Of a DNA stretch of 64,000 bases, positions 43,078-54,572 are shown piece by piece. The first letter of the stretch is position 1, and each line of letters starts with the position of its first letter. Origin of the DNA: Cavia porcellus. Lineage: Eukaryota; Chordata; Mammalia; Rodentia; Caviidae. The position numbers and the translations under genes are program-made. The stretch is from NCBI RefSeq assembly GCF_034190915.1, contig NW_026947506.1:34079748-34143747 (forward strand), read 5' to 3'. Under the pieces are notes generated by a model. The model ran no database searches. It was given only the letters and a program-made list of their open reading frames with translations, and was not told the origin of the DNA.

Positions 43078-45494
43078 CTTAACTTTGTTCTCAGACAATC
43101 ATGTATCTCTTTTATGGTAACTCTGAAGAAACTTTCTCAAGCAGTGTTGCTTATTTTTGTAGGATAATACTGAGGAGTTGACTTCGCAGCAAGAGAAACG
43201 TAGTGGATTTAGCTTTGTCTTAAGTTAACTAACTCCTGTAACTGAAGAGGAATTCTAAGAAGCCCATGCAGAATGAACTACTGACTGAACTATGGTTGTG
43301 TTCACAGTTAATTCATTGAGGTTTCTGAGCAAGAGGAAGAATCACTCTTGTAGCTGAAGTTTTGCTGAGTCATCCTCTCCTTTCTGCTGAGGGTTATAAT
43401 CTACAGAAAATTCCTTTTTAAATCTCCACTAAATTTTTTTGTTTAGTTAGAAACTTCACTGGAATACATTTCCTTGGGAAGAAGACAAGAGTTTTGGTTT
43501 AAGTGTTTTCATCACAAATGAAACAACTATGTTATTGATCTTCATTATGTGGACTCTTCAGTTTTCAGACATCTTACGTGCCTTAGTTACAGGCTTCTTA
43601 GGACTCCTTTTGAGCTAATCTCTGCTCTGTTAGGTGCTGGTCCTCAGTGTTTACTCCAGTTACACACACTTGCCAGGGAACATTCAGGCACTCCTCCAGT
43701 GCTGTGGGTCCTATTGGACATTAGCTATCTACCTTCTGGATGGTGTCAAGAGCCTGCTTTCCTGGGGGCTCCTCCCTCTGGCCCCAACACCATCCCCAGA
43801 GCAGCAGTTCCGACTTCCTGCCTCCTTTCCTTCTGGTAACCTCTAACACTCATCATCCCAAGCAAAGATATCTATCCTGCCTGGTCCAGCTCAGCATTTC
43901 AGCTGGTGAGAGGGAGATGGAGACAGTGATGGGGGTTGAAGCTTGGAGACACTGGGCAGGGAACGGGTTGTAGAGGGAGCTGAGGGGAGAACAAAGCTGC
44001 CAGTCACTGTCCAGGTAAAAGTCTCACATCAGTGAAAACTGCGGTTCCCTGAAATGCTCAAAAGGACAGTTGAAAACATGGAGAGGGCACCTTGAGCCAC
44101 ATTGAAATGAAGTTTACAGTTTTAAAGTACATTCCAACAGGTTCTATGATGTCTTGTGATATATTATAGAGATAAATGAGGCTTTAAAAATCAAAAGAGG
44201 TACATTCGGAACAGCAGTGAACTGCACAGTGAGGCTGCTGTTGAGCAGAGAAGACAGATGGAGCAGGAGAAAGTAAGCCCTGGGGGTGAGGAGTTTCTAG
44301 GAACACCTGAAAACTTAAGATGTTGATCTGTCTCAAAATAAATGAGGGGTAAGCTTTGTCTTTTTTAAATCTTAAAATCATATCTGGTACCCAACTGGCA
44401 GATTTCGTCTGATTAAAACTTGAATGAGCTGAAATTTTAATCCTGAAATGTGCCATTTTCTCTTTTCTATCAGCCCACCTTACTCTCTCCTTGTGAGAAA
44501 CTCAGCCATGTTCAAAGCCTGAGTTGTTAAAGTCACAAGATAGCTCCGTTTCTTTGGGACTTGGCCGGTTCTCTTATAAATGGATGTGCCTATTGCCTAC
44601 CACATCTTGGAAAATCAGCAATCATTTCTGGATTTATAGTGAAAATTGAGCACTTACAGCTTCAAAGACTGACCTGCAGGAAACAGTTCAGGGTCTGAGA
44701 GGTGGACCAGTTGGGTTGCCATGACAATGGCCTCTCTTTTTACAGATGGGGACAGGTTTTAGCACACAGCACTGAAGTCATGGGCCTATAGTACATCTGT
44801 TGTTCGCATTTTAATAAGATCAGATCAACTATAGGTTTACTTTTCTTTTAATGGTAGTGACTCTTTTAATTCTAGCTGTTTCAACATCCTGGCTTATTAC
44901 TCTTTTTTATTACAATAAACATGTGTTTAAGCCATTTCCCTGTTATAGCCATAGAGGTATTCAGACACCCAGGTGGAACCTTTGCAGGCAGAGTGAGCGT
45001 GTGTGAACCACACGAGCCATAACTGGTCACCATCTGGGACAAGTATCTTTCCTCTTTAAGAGAAGTGATTACACTGAAAATTACAAATATTCCTTCTTTG
45101 TAACATACCTGCTCAAATACATGGATATGCATTTGTCAAATGACTAACAGAATGAGTGATTCTCCTCTGACATATTTGAGAAGAGGCTTATCTGTCAGGT
45201 TGGGCTGAGCAGCATTCTCTCTTCCCAGCATATAAGGAGTATCGCTGTAGTCTGTCCTAGCAGGAGAGAGCAGGCACTTTTCTGTTTGTGAACACACTCC
45301 CTGGCCAGCCCGAAAGGTAGTCCGATGTGAGTGAGCCAGAGTGAGGGGCCAAGGTGGGTGTCACCAGGCCATGGCTTACCTGAGGTCTTCTTCCTTTCTT
45401 ATTCCACCCCACAGAAATGACTGACTGTGTGGGAACCTGGTCAAGCTTGCCAAATTTCTAGGACTTTTATGAATATTGGCATTTTGTCATAAAA

Positions 45495-45720
45495 AGTATG
45501 TTTGTGTTTTAGCAGAATACCCCAAAGTGGGTGACTGAAATGACAGATATATTTTCGCCTAATTTCAGATGCCAGAGTCCAGGGTCCAAAGGTGCTAGGA
45601 AGGCTCTGCCCCAGTCCCTGTCCAGCTCTGAGAGTTCCTTGGCTCATGGCAGCATCTCACTTGTCTTCCTGTGACATTATCCTTGTGTGCATCTGTCCCC
45701 AAGTTACCCCATTTCATAAG
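45495..45720 (-). mobile_element. MaLR-type LTR fragment, antisense
   Basis: The sequence GAATACCCCAAAGTGGGTGA, then CAGATGCCAGAGTCCAGGGT, GTGACATTATCCTTGTGTGC and CCATTTCATAAGGACACTAG follows the antisense order of MST/MLT1-like LTRs. No internal region is attached. Confidence 0.5.
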
Positions 45721-46689
45721 GACACTAGTGAGTTGGATTAGAGGTACGGCCTACTCCGCCATCAGTGGATCTCCACAGTCATGTTTCCAAACATGTCCCA
45801 TTTTGAGGTATCTAGAGTTGGAACTCCAAGGCAGGAATTTGGAGAATCGCAGGTTTCGGCTTCTGACAAAGATCAATGCATTTTGGCATAGAGCATGGAG
45901 CAATCCCGTGGAAGAGAGCAGCATTATGGGGCAAACCCACAATCCTGTCTATATAAAGGCTAGCGAGCTGCGCTCACAACCTCTGCTGCAAGGAGGAAGC
46001 CTTAGGGCTGGGTGAATGAGTGATTGAAGGAACAGGTCTTGGAAAGAGAATCGGGAAAGTCTTGGAGTGGGCTCAAGGAGCCTACTGTCACAGAGCCCTG
46101 TAGGCTGTGGCACTCCCAGCAATACTTTTGTCCCTACATCACGGGCGCAGTGCCGACAGTACCATCACTTCTCTGTCTTCAGAACTAAAGCTGCAGATTG
46201 TCTGCTAAGTGAAAGTGTTGGGCACTAGGAAAGGGAAGAGTGGGCTATCATAACGACCATGAAATGCAGGAGCAAATGTGTCTCCTTCTCACCCTCGTGT
46301 AATGTGACCACAAGATCAAGCTCAGGCTCAGACACCCCTTTGCTCATGGCCTGTTGCAATAACTGTGCATCCTCTGACTTCCCCAGGTCCATCCTCTCCT
46401 CTCTTCTCTGGTCTGAATTGCCTTTGAAGTGCAGATGAATCTACAAGAAAATAGCAAAGCAACTGAGATTACCTAGAGATACGATGCTTGTTTTTAAGGT
46501 TGCACTGTTGTCATTATATATTTTGATCTGCATCCTAGCATACATAACAAGACAATTAGTGACAACATAGACAGAGGATAGATTATATAAAGGCAGTAAA
46601 ATGATTTGTGTGTACAAGGATCAGGAATTACATGGCTGGCTCTGCAGACCATCCTGTCTCAATGTCAAACATTATTTTAGATGGAGCAG

Positions 46690-46790
46690 GATGAGGCTCC
46701 TTGAGCCTTAGGCCTCTCATCTGTAGGCAGCATAACAATACCTGCCTCACTGGATCACCAGGGGGATTAAGCTCCATCAGGACTCTGAGG
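46690..46790 (+). mobile_element. Possible MIR fragment
   Basis: CCTTGAGCCTTAGGCCTCTC, ATCTGTAGGCAGCATAACAA and TACCTGCCTCACTGGATCAC resemble the MIR 3' core (CCTCAGTTTCC, ATCTGTAAAATGGG, TACCTACCTCAT). Confidence 0.5.
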
Positions 46791-47176
46791 ACACTGCCTT
46801 GCGACAGCACATGGCAAACCTCCTCTTCTCTTCTCTCTGGGTACATCATAAGATCATTCCGCTGTCCAACCTCCTGTCCCCATCACTGAATGCCATTTAG
46901 AGAAGTCAGAGAGCTATGTCTGTCTGAAAATGAGGCTTCTCATTTAAGACAAAAGCCTTCAGGGCCATGAGTTATCAGAAAAGACAGACTGAGCATATCT
47001 TCTTGCTGGGTGGACTCAGGTAAAATTGAGCGCTAAATACCCAGGATTTATGGCATTTGTTGCTAATATTAAAGAGATTTACATACCTGTTATACTCCTG
47101 CAAGTTTAATCTGACTCCTACAAAATGCTCAGAATGTGTCACTATTTCAAGGACAACTTGATGATTTGAGTGAAAA

Positions 47177-47218
47177 TTTTATTTATTTATCTTTTATTTA
47201 TTTGTTTATTTATTTATA
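47177..47218. repeat. (TTTA)n short tandem repeat close to the next exon
   Basis: About ten imperfect TTTA units, ending about 50 bp before the exon at 47268. They lie where the branch-point region of the intron begins. Confidence 0.9.
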
Positions 47219-47267
47219 GACGCAATTTAGACTTTTGATGGTAATCAGTGTATCACATTCTTTGCAG

Positions 47268-47383
47268 TTCCTTCAGCCGCCCCTGAAAATGTATCTGCAG
47301 AGGCTGTCAGCTCAACCCAGATTTTACTGACATGGGCATCTGTCCCTGAGCAGGACCAGAACGGGCTCATCCTGGGCTACAAG
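47268..47383 (+). CDS. SDK2: Sidekick exon: N-terminal half of an FN3 domain
   Basis: 116 nt. Two bases complete the Val codon from the previous exon, and the exon ends in phase 0. The acceptor is CTTTGCAG and the donor GTACATG, which is weaker than its neighbours. It encodes PSAAPENVSAEAVSSTQILL and then TWASVPEQDQNGLILGYK. These are the A-C strands of an FN3 domain with the conserved Trp and the NG..L.GY motif. NVS is a possible N-glycosylation site. Confidence 0.95.
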
Positions 47384-48120
47384 GTACATGTTAGGTCTAC
47401 CTTGCTTTCTTAAGGTGCTGCAGGGGAAAAGCCGCCATACCAGGGCAGTGTCTGTCTTCTCCCACATCTGCAGTGCTGTCCAGGATTCTTATTTATTCTT
47501 ATCTAAGCTTGTTACAGTCTGGGAAGAAGGCATTGCTGTGACTGTTTATCACATGCCTCCAAATTCTAAAGTGAGCCAGAAGTTAGACGTGGATTTACAC
47601 TGCCACACTCAGGCCCTGAATTTGCCCTCCCTAAGCCAGATTCTTACTCTGCCCCTCTGTCTCCATACTTGTAAAGTAGAAACAAAGATAGCAGCTACCA
47701 CCTAGGATCAGTATGAAAATCAAATGGTTATTTATGCTCCCTGCTCATGCTAAGTACTGATAAGCATGGATAGATGTTACATGTGTTGTTGTTGTACATG
47801 TTCTCATACCCTGGGGCAGTCCAAGGCAGTGGCATTGAAGCTGTCCCAGCTTCTCATGGTTCCATCTTCCATGCATATCCTGGACCCTTTAAGATCTGCT
47901 GTCCCTGTGCCCTGCTCAAGAGTGATGTGTACTGTCTCTAGACACCACCCTCCACTCCACTCTACCAAGAGCAGAAAGAACACCATAGACTTAACAAGGA
48001 AAGAACACTTGTCTCATACTCTGCTCCATGATTGTGAGCAGGCCTCCTTTTATTTGGCTATCCCAACCTGTTCTCATAAATCTGCCTTCTGCCCCGGAAT
48101 TCTGGTTACTCCTCCTGGCT

Positions 48121-48270
48121 CCATGATACATGTCAGACCATCCAACATGACAATCCTGTAACAAATGGCAATCCTACAATTCATGGCAGTTCTACCATAT
48201 GTGACAATGTGATATGTGGATGCCCCATCATACATGACCATGCCACGATGCATGGCAGTGTCATGGTGCT
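48121..48270. repeat. Degenerate ~20-bp minisatellite
   Basis: Phrases of the form CATGACAATCC, AATGGCAATCC, CATGGCAGTTC, TGTGACAATG, CATGACCATGC and CATGGCAGTG recur every ~18-23 bp. Units share an ATG(A/G)CA(A/G)T core followed by a variable half. Confidence 0.65.
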
Positions 48271-48367
48271 TAGAAGTCCTACTGAGTAGGTTCAGTGACC
48301 AAAATTCTATACCACATTTCTGAGTCTCAGTGAAAAGTCCTTTTGTGCTACCTTCAAACTCCTCCCT

Positions 48368-48403
48368 GTTGACCCTGTGTCTATGGTTGACCCTGTGTCT
48401 ATG
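48368..48403. repeat. 18-bp exact tandem duplication
   Basis: GTTGACCCTGTGTCTATG occurs twice without a spacer. Confidence 0.95.
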
Positions 48404-48897
48404 GCTTCCAGGTCACAGATCACAGGGAGCAGCTCAGAGGGAAGATATGGGACCTAAGTGAAAGATTAGGGTCCTGGAGGAGGACACTCTGGGTGCTATG
48501 CCTGTGGCTGGAGCTTGAGGTTCGCATGAGAAAAGAGAGCATTCTAGGATGGAAACTGGGTTTCCATGGGACTGGGAAACCAAGTGGCTGCTTTGTGGCA
48601 GCAGAGTGTCTCTGAGTCCTAGTGTTAGTAGATATAGTTGGCACAGCCACAGCTGAGCACTTCAGACCTTGCAGATTGTGACCAGGCAGCCAACTCACCA
48701 AGCTGCAGCTGTTAATTCAAGCCACCTTTCTGGCATGCCCTTGCTTCAGCACCATCTTCCTCCCCACATGCCAGCACACAAAAATTAGGTCCACAGGGGC
48801 CTTTGGTAAGGAAACCCAGGAGGCCTGTGCCCACAGAGGCCATTCTAATATGTGGTGGGGTTGTAACCATCTGTGCTTATGTGTCTCAATGCTTCAG

Positions 48898-49087
48898 ATC
48901 CTGTACCGAGCCAAAGACCTGGATCCTGAGCCCAGAACTCATGTCGTGCGAGGGAATCACACACAGTCAGCGCTTCTGGCTGGCCTGCGCAAGTTCGTGC
49001 TGTATGAGCTCCAGGTGCTGGCCTTCACTCGCATTGGAAATGGGGTTCCCAGCTCACCCTTCATCCTGGAGCGAACCAAAGATGATG
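48898..49087 (+). CDS. SDK2: Sidekick exon: C-terminal half of an FN3 domain
   Basis: 190 nt, entry phase 0, exit after one base. Acceptor CAATGCTTCAG, donor GTACGTG. It encodes ILYRAKDLDPEPRTHVVRGN, HTQSALLAGLRKFVLYELQV and LAFTRIGNGVPSSPFILERT, then KDD. These are the C'-G strands of the FN3 domain begun in the previous exon. NHT is a possible N-glycosylation site. The L..L..FVLYELQV.AFTRIG core is highly characteristic of vertebrate Sidekicks. Confidence 0.96.
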
Positions 49088-51050
49088 GTACGTGTGGGGC
49101 TGGTGCCAACGCTGGCCTCACTGCCCCGCAGGTTTGCTTTGCCAATCCAAACAATTTGGATTGTAGTCATTTTAAAAGTAATCTTCCAACCACTTTTTCT
49201 TTTCAGTTGAAGGAAACAAAACAAAATTGTTTTTCAGTCACTGAGCATTTATATGGCAAATTTCAGCCTGGAGTGGATTTTTACAGCCTGATTATGAAGC
49301 TATGCAGAATTTCAATTGTAACTCTGCTGTGGGCAGTGCCAGTGACAAGTAGGGTGGTCTTAAAATATGGCCCGCTCCTCTTATGGTGTCTACACAAATC
49401 TAGTTAAAAGTCCACTCTGGACATACGGACTCCAGGGCACGTGGAACTTCTGGGTCTTACCGTTTATATCTTGGGAGAGAGCTGCTAGTTGCCATGTACA
49501 AAGCAGTGCACTTGCTAGCTCCTTGGGTCCCTGGGCCCTTGTGTTTCCAAACTAAGAGCATGTATGGCATCTTTGTTTTTATGAAAGTCTAAATTATCAG
49601 AAAATATGTTTTCCCCACTTTGCAGATGTCAAGCCGTTAAAGGTTATCTCCATTCGTTATTTAACAGACTGTAATGAAGATGTCAGGAGAAATATACTGA
49701 TCTCCCAAAACACCTGCCCCAGGATCAAAGGCATCTGTCAGAAGGGAAATGACTCAGGTTTCCTTAAGCATCTTTCTGAAATGACCAATGAGGCCAGACG
49801 CCCTCTACCTGCTGGGTGGGAATTGTTCTCTCATGGAACAGGCTCATGGAAAGGCTCTTGGAAAGCCTGAGCCTTTCATTCTCCAGCTCAAGGTTGCAGG
49901 GAGGGGAAGAAACCAGCAGGGAAAGTGGAATTGAGCATCTGGCAGGATTTTGTGGGAGGCAAAGTAGACGTCATTTCATTGTAACCTGCACAGCTTTCTC
50001 ATGTGCTTCATGTTATTACTCCTGGAAGAAGCAGCAAGAACCTTCTTAGAAACTGCTCCTCATCTCTGACTACCCCACCCTTGCTCTTGCTCAAAGGCAC
50101 ATTGCTCCTAGACACATGTCACTCCTCCACCTCACTTCTGTGTCATGCAGATGATCAGCCTTGGCATGACTGAGATCTACCCATGTGTTCCAACCTTGGA
50201 CTTCCTTCAGGCATTTTTTTTTTTTGTCCACACATAAGTGCATTGACACACAGGCAAACAGGCAAAGTTTAAAATACTGTTCTCAGCTTAATACCCAAAG
50301 GCAGAATTCAGCCACCTGAATGTGTACTCCACATGCCACACTGTTTCTGTATCATTGCTCCATGCCCTTTGCCTCTTACTGAGGAACGAGCCCATGATTA
50401 GAATGCAAGGAGAGGTCTCACACTGCACACACCACCTGACCTGTGTGCTTAAGCAAATATATTTCACAAAGGCTACAATCTTATTACTTAGTGGTTGCAC
50501 AATTCAGAGCTTCTTTGTGACTTACCACTGTGCCAACTACCCCAAAGAATTATCAGAAGCATTTGAGTACATCAGCTCTTCTTTTTTCAGAACAAGGCAA
50601 AGGGGAAGGGTGACATGCACAAGAAGGAAAGCAGTGATTTGCCAGCATGCTGTTTCATCAGTAGTTGTGACCTTCATTCTGAGGTGGAAAGAACTTGAAG
50701 CCACCTTGTCTAACATCCGTTCTGTGTAGAGGAATCTGAGCTCCAAAGAGAGGGACCTTTTCTTCTTGATGGACACTCATACTACTTTTGCAGGGTCCTA
50801 TGTGTGCTTCCAATATTTGCTATTCTTTGCACAGTTTATGAACAATACTTTCAGAACCTGGAAGAAGATGTGCAGGATTCAAAATGAGATGGATTCCCAA
50901 AATTAGTAGCCACACTGTGCAGGTTAGGTTCTAAAAGTCATTTATTAGAACCTTAGGCACATTCCATTCACAGTGTCTCGGGGCTAGACACTACGCACAG
51001 CTGATCCCGTGTAATCCCATGTGCACCTGCCTCACTGTATTTTCTCACAG
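49088..51050 (+). other. SDK2: Intron, 2.0 kb
   Basis: No repeat family is clearly recognised, apart from a T-run near 50214. The acceptor is GTATTTTCTCACAG. Confidence 0.85.
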
Positions 51051-51149
51051 CCCCAGGCCCTCCAGTGAGGCTGGTGTTCCCCGAAGTGCGACTCACCTCA
51101 GTGCGGATCGTGTGGCAGCCCCCAGAGGAGCCCAACGGCGTGATTCTGG
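51051..51149 (+). CDS. SDK2: Sidekick exon: N-terminal half of an FN3 domain
   Basis: 99 nt. Two bases complete an Ala codon and one base starts the next codon at the end. Donor GTAAGG. It encodes PGPPVRLVFPEVRLTSVRIV and then WQPPEEPNGVILG. This is the A-C region of an FN3 domain with the W.PP...NG motif. It is the smallest exon of the set. Confidence 0.95.
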
Positions 51150-53069
51150 GTAAGGAGCAGAGGGAGAGAAGGGAAAAATCATACTTGGATGCTTTCTTCT
51201 GTTTCCACTAGGTAGTTATGAGCATAAAAATAAATCTCTGCACTAGGATTTTTTCTGGGATGAAATTTACATATTATTAAACCAGGATTTCTTCCATTTG
51301 TTCATGGTTCATGGCAATACCCTTTGTAATGGGGCAGTGTCCACCATGTGTCTGGAAGGAGCAGGCCAGTTCCCTGTAGATAACACAGACCTGGGCCTTG
51401 TTCCTAAGCTCCTGGGAACATGCTCTTCTGCAATGAGACTCACCCCTGATCCTGGAGAGGAGCTGTAAGGCCAAGTGTACACCAAGAGCACATTCACATT
51501 TAAGTTTTCACTCAGAGAAACAACTCTGCTAACATTGATGAAAAGCTTTAATTTTTCCTAGCTCCCAGAGATAGCATGTTATATATTAAAATATCGTCAA
51601 TTTCTTTATTTATTTATACTTTCACCAAGACAAATGGAGGACTGTGTGTCCAGGCACTATATGCATTGTGGGAAATAAAAATGAATAAGACCTTTCCATC
51701 CTCACCCATGGCCCCATCAGGCGCTGACACAAGTAACAAGCCCCATTCACTGAATGCCCCACAAGCTGTTCATGGGATGAGGGTCTCAGTGGTGGGGTCT
51801 TGAGGCTAAAGTCCACCTTTGAGCTGGGCCCTGAGGGGAAGTGTTTTCTGCAGGCCTGGAGGAACAGAGAGGGCATCTAAACAGTCCCAGACTGTGCCTG
51901 AGCTGGGCCAGGCCAGGACCTGCAGTGAGGTGCGGCCAGGGTTAAAGTGGACACTTAAGGGTAAGAGCACAGGTTATAGAACATTGTTGCAGACCCAGGT
52001 CAGCCCTCAGATGTGACATTCACCTAATCCTGACACCTCATTCAGTTAACTTGTGTTAGATGAGTTCTGGTAAAATCATAAATCTGACCTTACAAATAAG
52101 TCACCATTTTTACCTGCATTTGATGTTGGGAGTCAAGGATGTAAAGAATGTGTTTTATTTCACTTAAAAAAAAAGTTTGAAGCCCTGTGCCAAGCACAGT
52201 AGGGAGTCACCTGAGGACTCTGGGCAGGAGAGTGACACAATCAGGTTTATCTTCAGGGTGACAACTTTGGCAGCCAAGAGAAGGTGGCCTGAAAGGCAGA
52301 TATTTATGGAGCATTTGCTTCATTAAGTCAGATTGAGAGTGCGCTCTGTCTCCCACACAGAAAGGCTGTGGCCTGTTTTTGCTGTGACCTTCCTCTATAG
52401 GATTCCTAGAGCTGCCTGGTAGAATTTGCTATGAGTATGGCATTTCTGACTGGGGAGATCTTGGCATTCACAGGATCTTGCTGCCCAAATTATAGTGAGC
52501 AGCCATGGAAGTCCTATTGGAGGGAGCATTTCAGGGAGAGTGGCCAGGCAGGCAGGTCAGCCCTCAACATAGTACCTGGCAGCACTCTTCCCAGAACAAG
52601 CAGGATTGAGTATCTGAGTATCCAAAATCATCCCCAGCACGCCATTGCAAAATGCGAAACAGTTCCAGAGGTAGAGAATGTGGACTTTTGATTGTCAGAG
52701 TCCTGGAGTCCTCAGCAGTGTTCTCTGGGAAGAAGCAGCCCTCGGGACCTCCCAGTCACTCCTGACTCTCTAGACAACTCCATGCATGTGTCGAAGCCAT
52801 GCTGCTCTGCAAGGTCAACTCTGGCTGTGTGGCAGACGTGTATCCAGCTACTGCCATGCAAGCACCCTGTGTTCTGAGCTGTGTCATGACTTAGAACTGC
52901 CTACCCAGGCTCTTCCTGGAAGAGACAGGTAGCTCTGTCCTGGACAAATTTTGCCTTTAAAGACCCTTTCTCCAGCACCTCTGCTCCTCCTGCAAGATAC
53001 ATGGCAGATGTCCTCATGCTCCACTTTTTGTGGCTGTAAATGACAGACTAGCTAGTTTCTGAAAAAATG

Positions 53070-53440
53070 AAGGTTTATTCAGCTCAGGTTCAGAGTGTTT
53101 CTATAATCAGGGAAATAAATGTTAGAGACATCCAGAAAAGTAAATGACAAGATTTAAAGATAAACTGAGTCCCATTTGGACAATGAAACTGAGTCTAAAG
53201 AGCTTCCAACTTCTTCCACTTCAAGAGAAATATGGAATACTAAACACAGTTTTAAAGCTGGATCTGTAGAGTGAAGGTTTGCTTGGGCTCTGGGGGCTGG
53301 GACATGTGAGGTGGAAGGGCCTGTTGGGTGAGGACCTTCTTGCCATGGGGGACTCTGTAGAGTTCCAGGGCAGTACAGGACATCATATTGTGAGGGTCAT
53401 GTGCAAGAAAATGCCAAAAGGGCCTTGTTTTGTTTAGTTT
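53070..53440 (-). mobile_element. Possible MaLR-type LTR fragment interrupted by a SINE
   Basis: GAAGGTTTATTCAGCTCAGG, then GGCCTGTTGGGTGAGGACCT and TCTTGCCATGGGGGAC resemble the antisense of a MaLR LTR. The sequence may resume at 53575-53710 beyond the SINE. Confidence 0.4.
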
Positions 53441-53444
53441 TGTT

Positions 53445-53572
53445 TTGATTTTGAGACAGGGTCTCACTAAGTCACTAGGTTGCACAGGTTAGGCTGGGCT
53501 TTAACCTGTGATCCTCTTGCCTCACTCTCCCAGAATGCTGGGATTCCAGGCCTGCACCACCTCACCCGACTG
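53445..53572 (-). mobile_element. B1/Alu-like SINE, antisense
   Basis: TTGAGACAGGGTCTCACTAA, then CAGGTTAGGCTGGGCTTTAA, CCTCTTGCCTCACTCTCCCA and GAATGCTGGGATTCCAGGCC are the standard antisense 7SL-SINE phrases. Confidence 0.88.
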
Positions 53573-54321
53573 AACTGGCTTTTATAATACACCCTCCACT
53601 CCAAATCAATCATTAATCTATAAATGTATTTCCCATTGCTGACAGCAGGGCACTCATCCTTTGATAAAGACCCCATGTGCTTTTACCTCCTAATATATTC
53701 CCAAGGGGGTAGGCTTTCTGCCTGAGCTCTGTGGGGCACATCTTCTCAGCTCCAAACTCAAATGCCCCTCCCTCCACATGTGTCTCTCTAGCCAGCACCT
53801 GTCCTGGCTGCCCCAAGTGAGGGCACAGGGCTTTTCTCAGCACAGCACAAATTGCATTGTCCAGAGGGGACTCAGCTCATTTTAAAATCTTATTATTTAC
53901 TTTTCAGGGTATCTTTAACATCTGTTTTTCTGATTACGAAAGCACTCTAAAATTAAATATAAGCAACAATGACATACCAAACCACATTCATCAGAATGGT
54001 CCGATGATACCAGATAGACACTGGGGTGTGGGGGCCCAGGACTCCTAGACACCCTGGTCTGAATGTAGCCTATGTGGCTCCTGGAGAACAGTGTGGCCAT
54101 ACCCAGGTAGGTGGTCACAGCCACACTGTGTCCCAGTCAGTTCCATTCCCAGGCCGTATGCCCCAGACTCCTGCACACATACCCAGAGCACTTCACTGCA
54201 GGTTCATTTAAAGGGCAAAGACAAGAGCAGCTATCATCCTCGGCACTGTGGGGCATGGATCTGAGGCTACCTGCTTGTGTTTCTCCTGGATTTTATGCTC
54301 TGTGTTATGGATGGGCAGGGT

Positions 54322-54572
54322 GAGAGAGTGGGTAAGGTTTCAGACTCAGCAACCACACTGGGGTTCAGACCTTAGCCTACAGTTCATTTGCTGAGTAAAT
54401 TTATGCAAGTCTCTCGGCATTCCTGTGACTCAGTTTCCCAGTCCCGCAAGTGGAAAATAACACATGTGCCTCCTGCATCGACTTGAATAGCTATGCATAT
54501 AAAGCATATAAAGCATATAAAGCACTCAGAACCGTGCCTGCCACAAAGTCAGCACTCAGTAAATGTCAGTTC
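54322..54572 (+). mobile_element. MIR SINE, nearly complete
   Basis: The parts follow MIR order: GGTTTCAGACTCAGCAACC, GGGGTTCAGACC, GAGTAAATTTATGCAAGTCT, TGTGACTCAGTTTCC, AGTGGAAAATAACA, AAAGCACTCAGAACCGTGCC and CAGCACTCAGTAAATGTCAG. A local triplication of CATATAAAG (54495-54521) is a later event inside it. Confidence 0.85.

Larger units (their letters stand above)
37863..47267 (+). other. SDK2: Intron, 9.4 kb
   Basis: Contains an L1 ORF2 fragment, a possible DNA-transposon fossil, a purine-rich tract, a MaLR-type LTR and a MIR, listed separately. From 37863 to 40560 and from 42000 to 45490 I recognise nothing else. Confidence 0.8.
47384..48897 (+). other. SDK2: Intron, 1.5 kb, with small tandem repeats
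   Basis: A possible MIR piece at 47600-47740, a degenerate ATGxCA-type minisatellite (48121-48270) and an 18-bp exact tandem duplication (48368-48403) are present. Confidence 0.85.
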
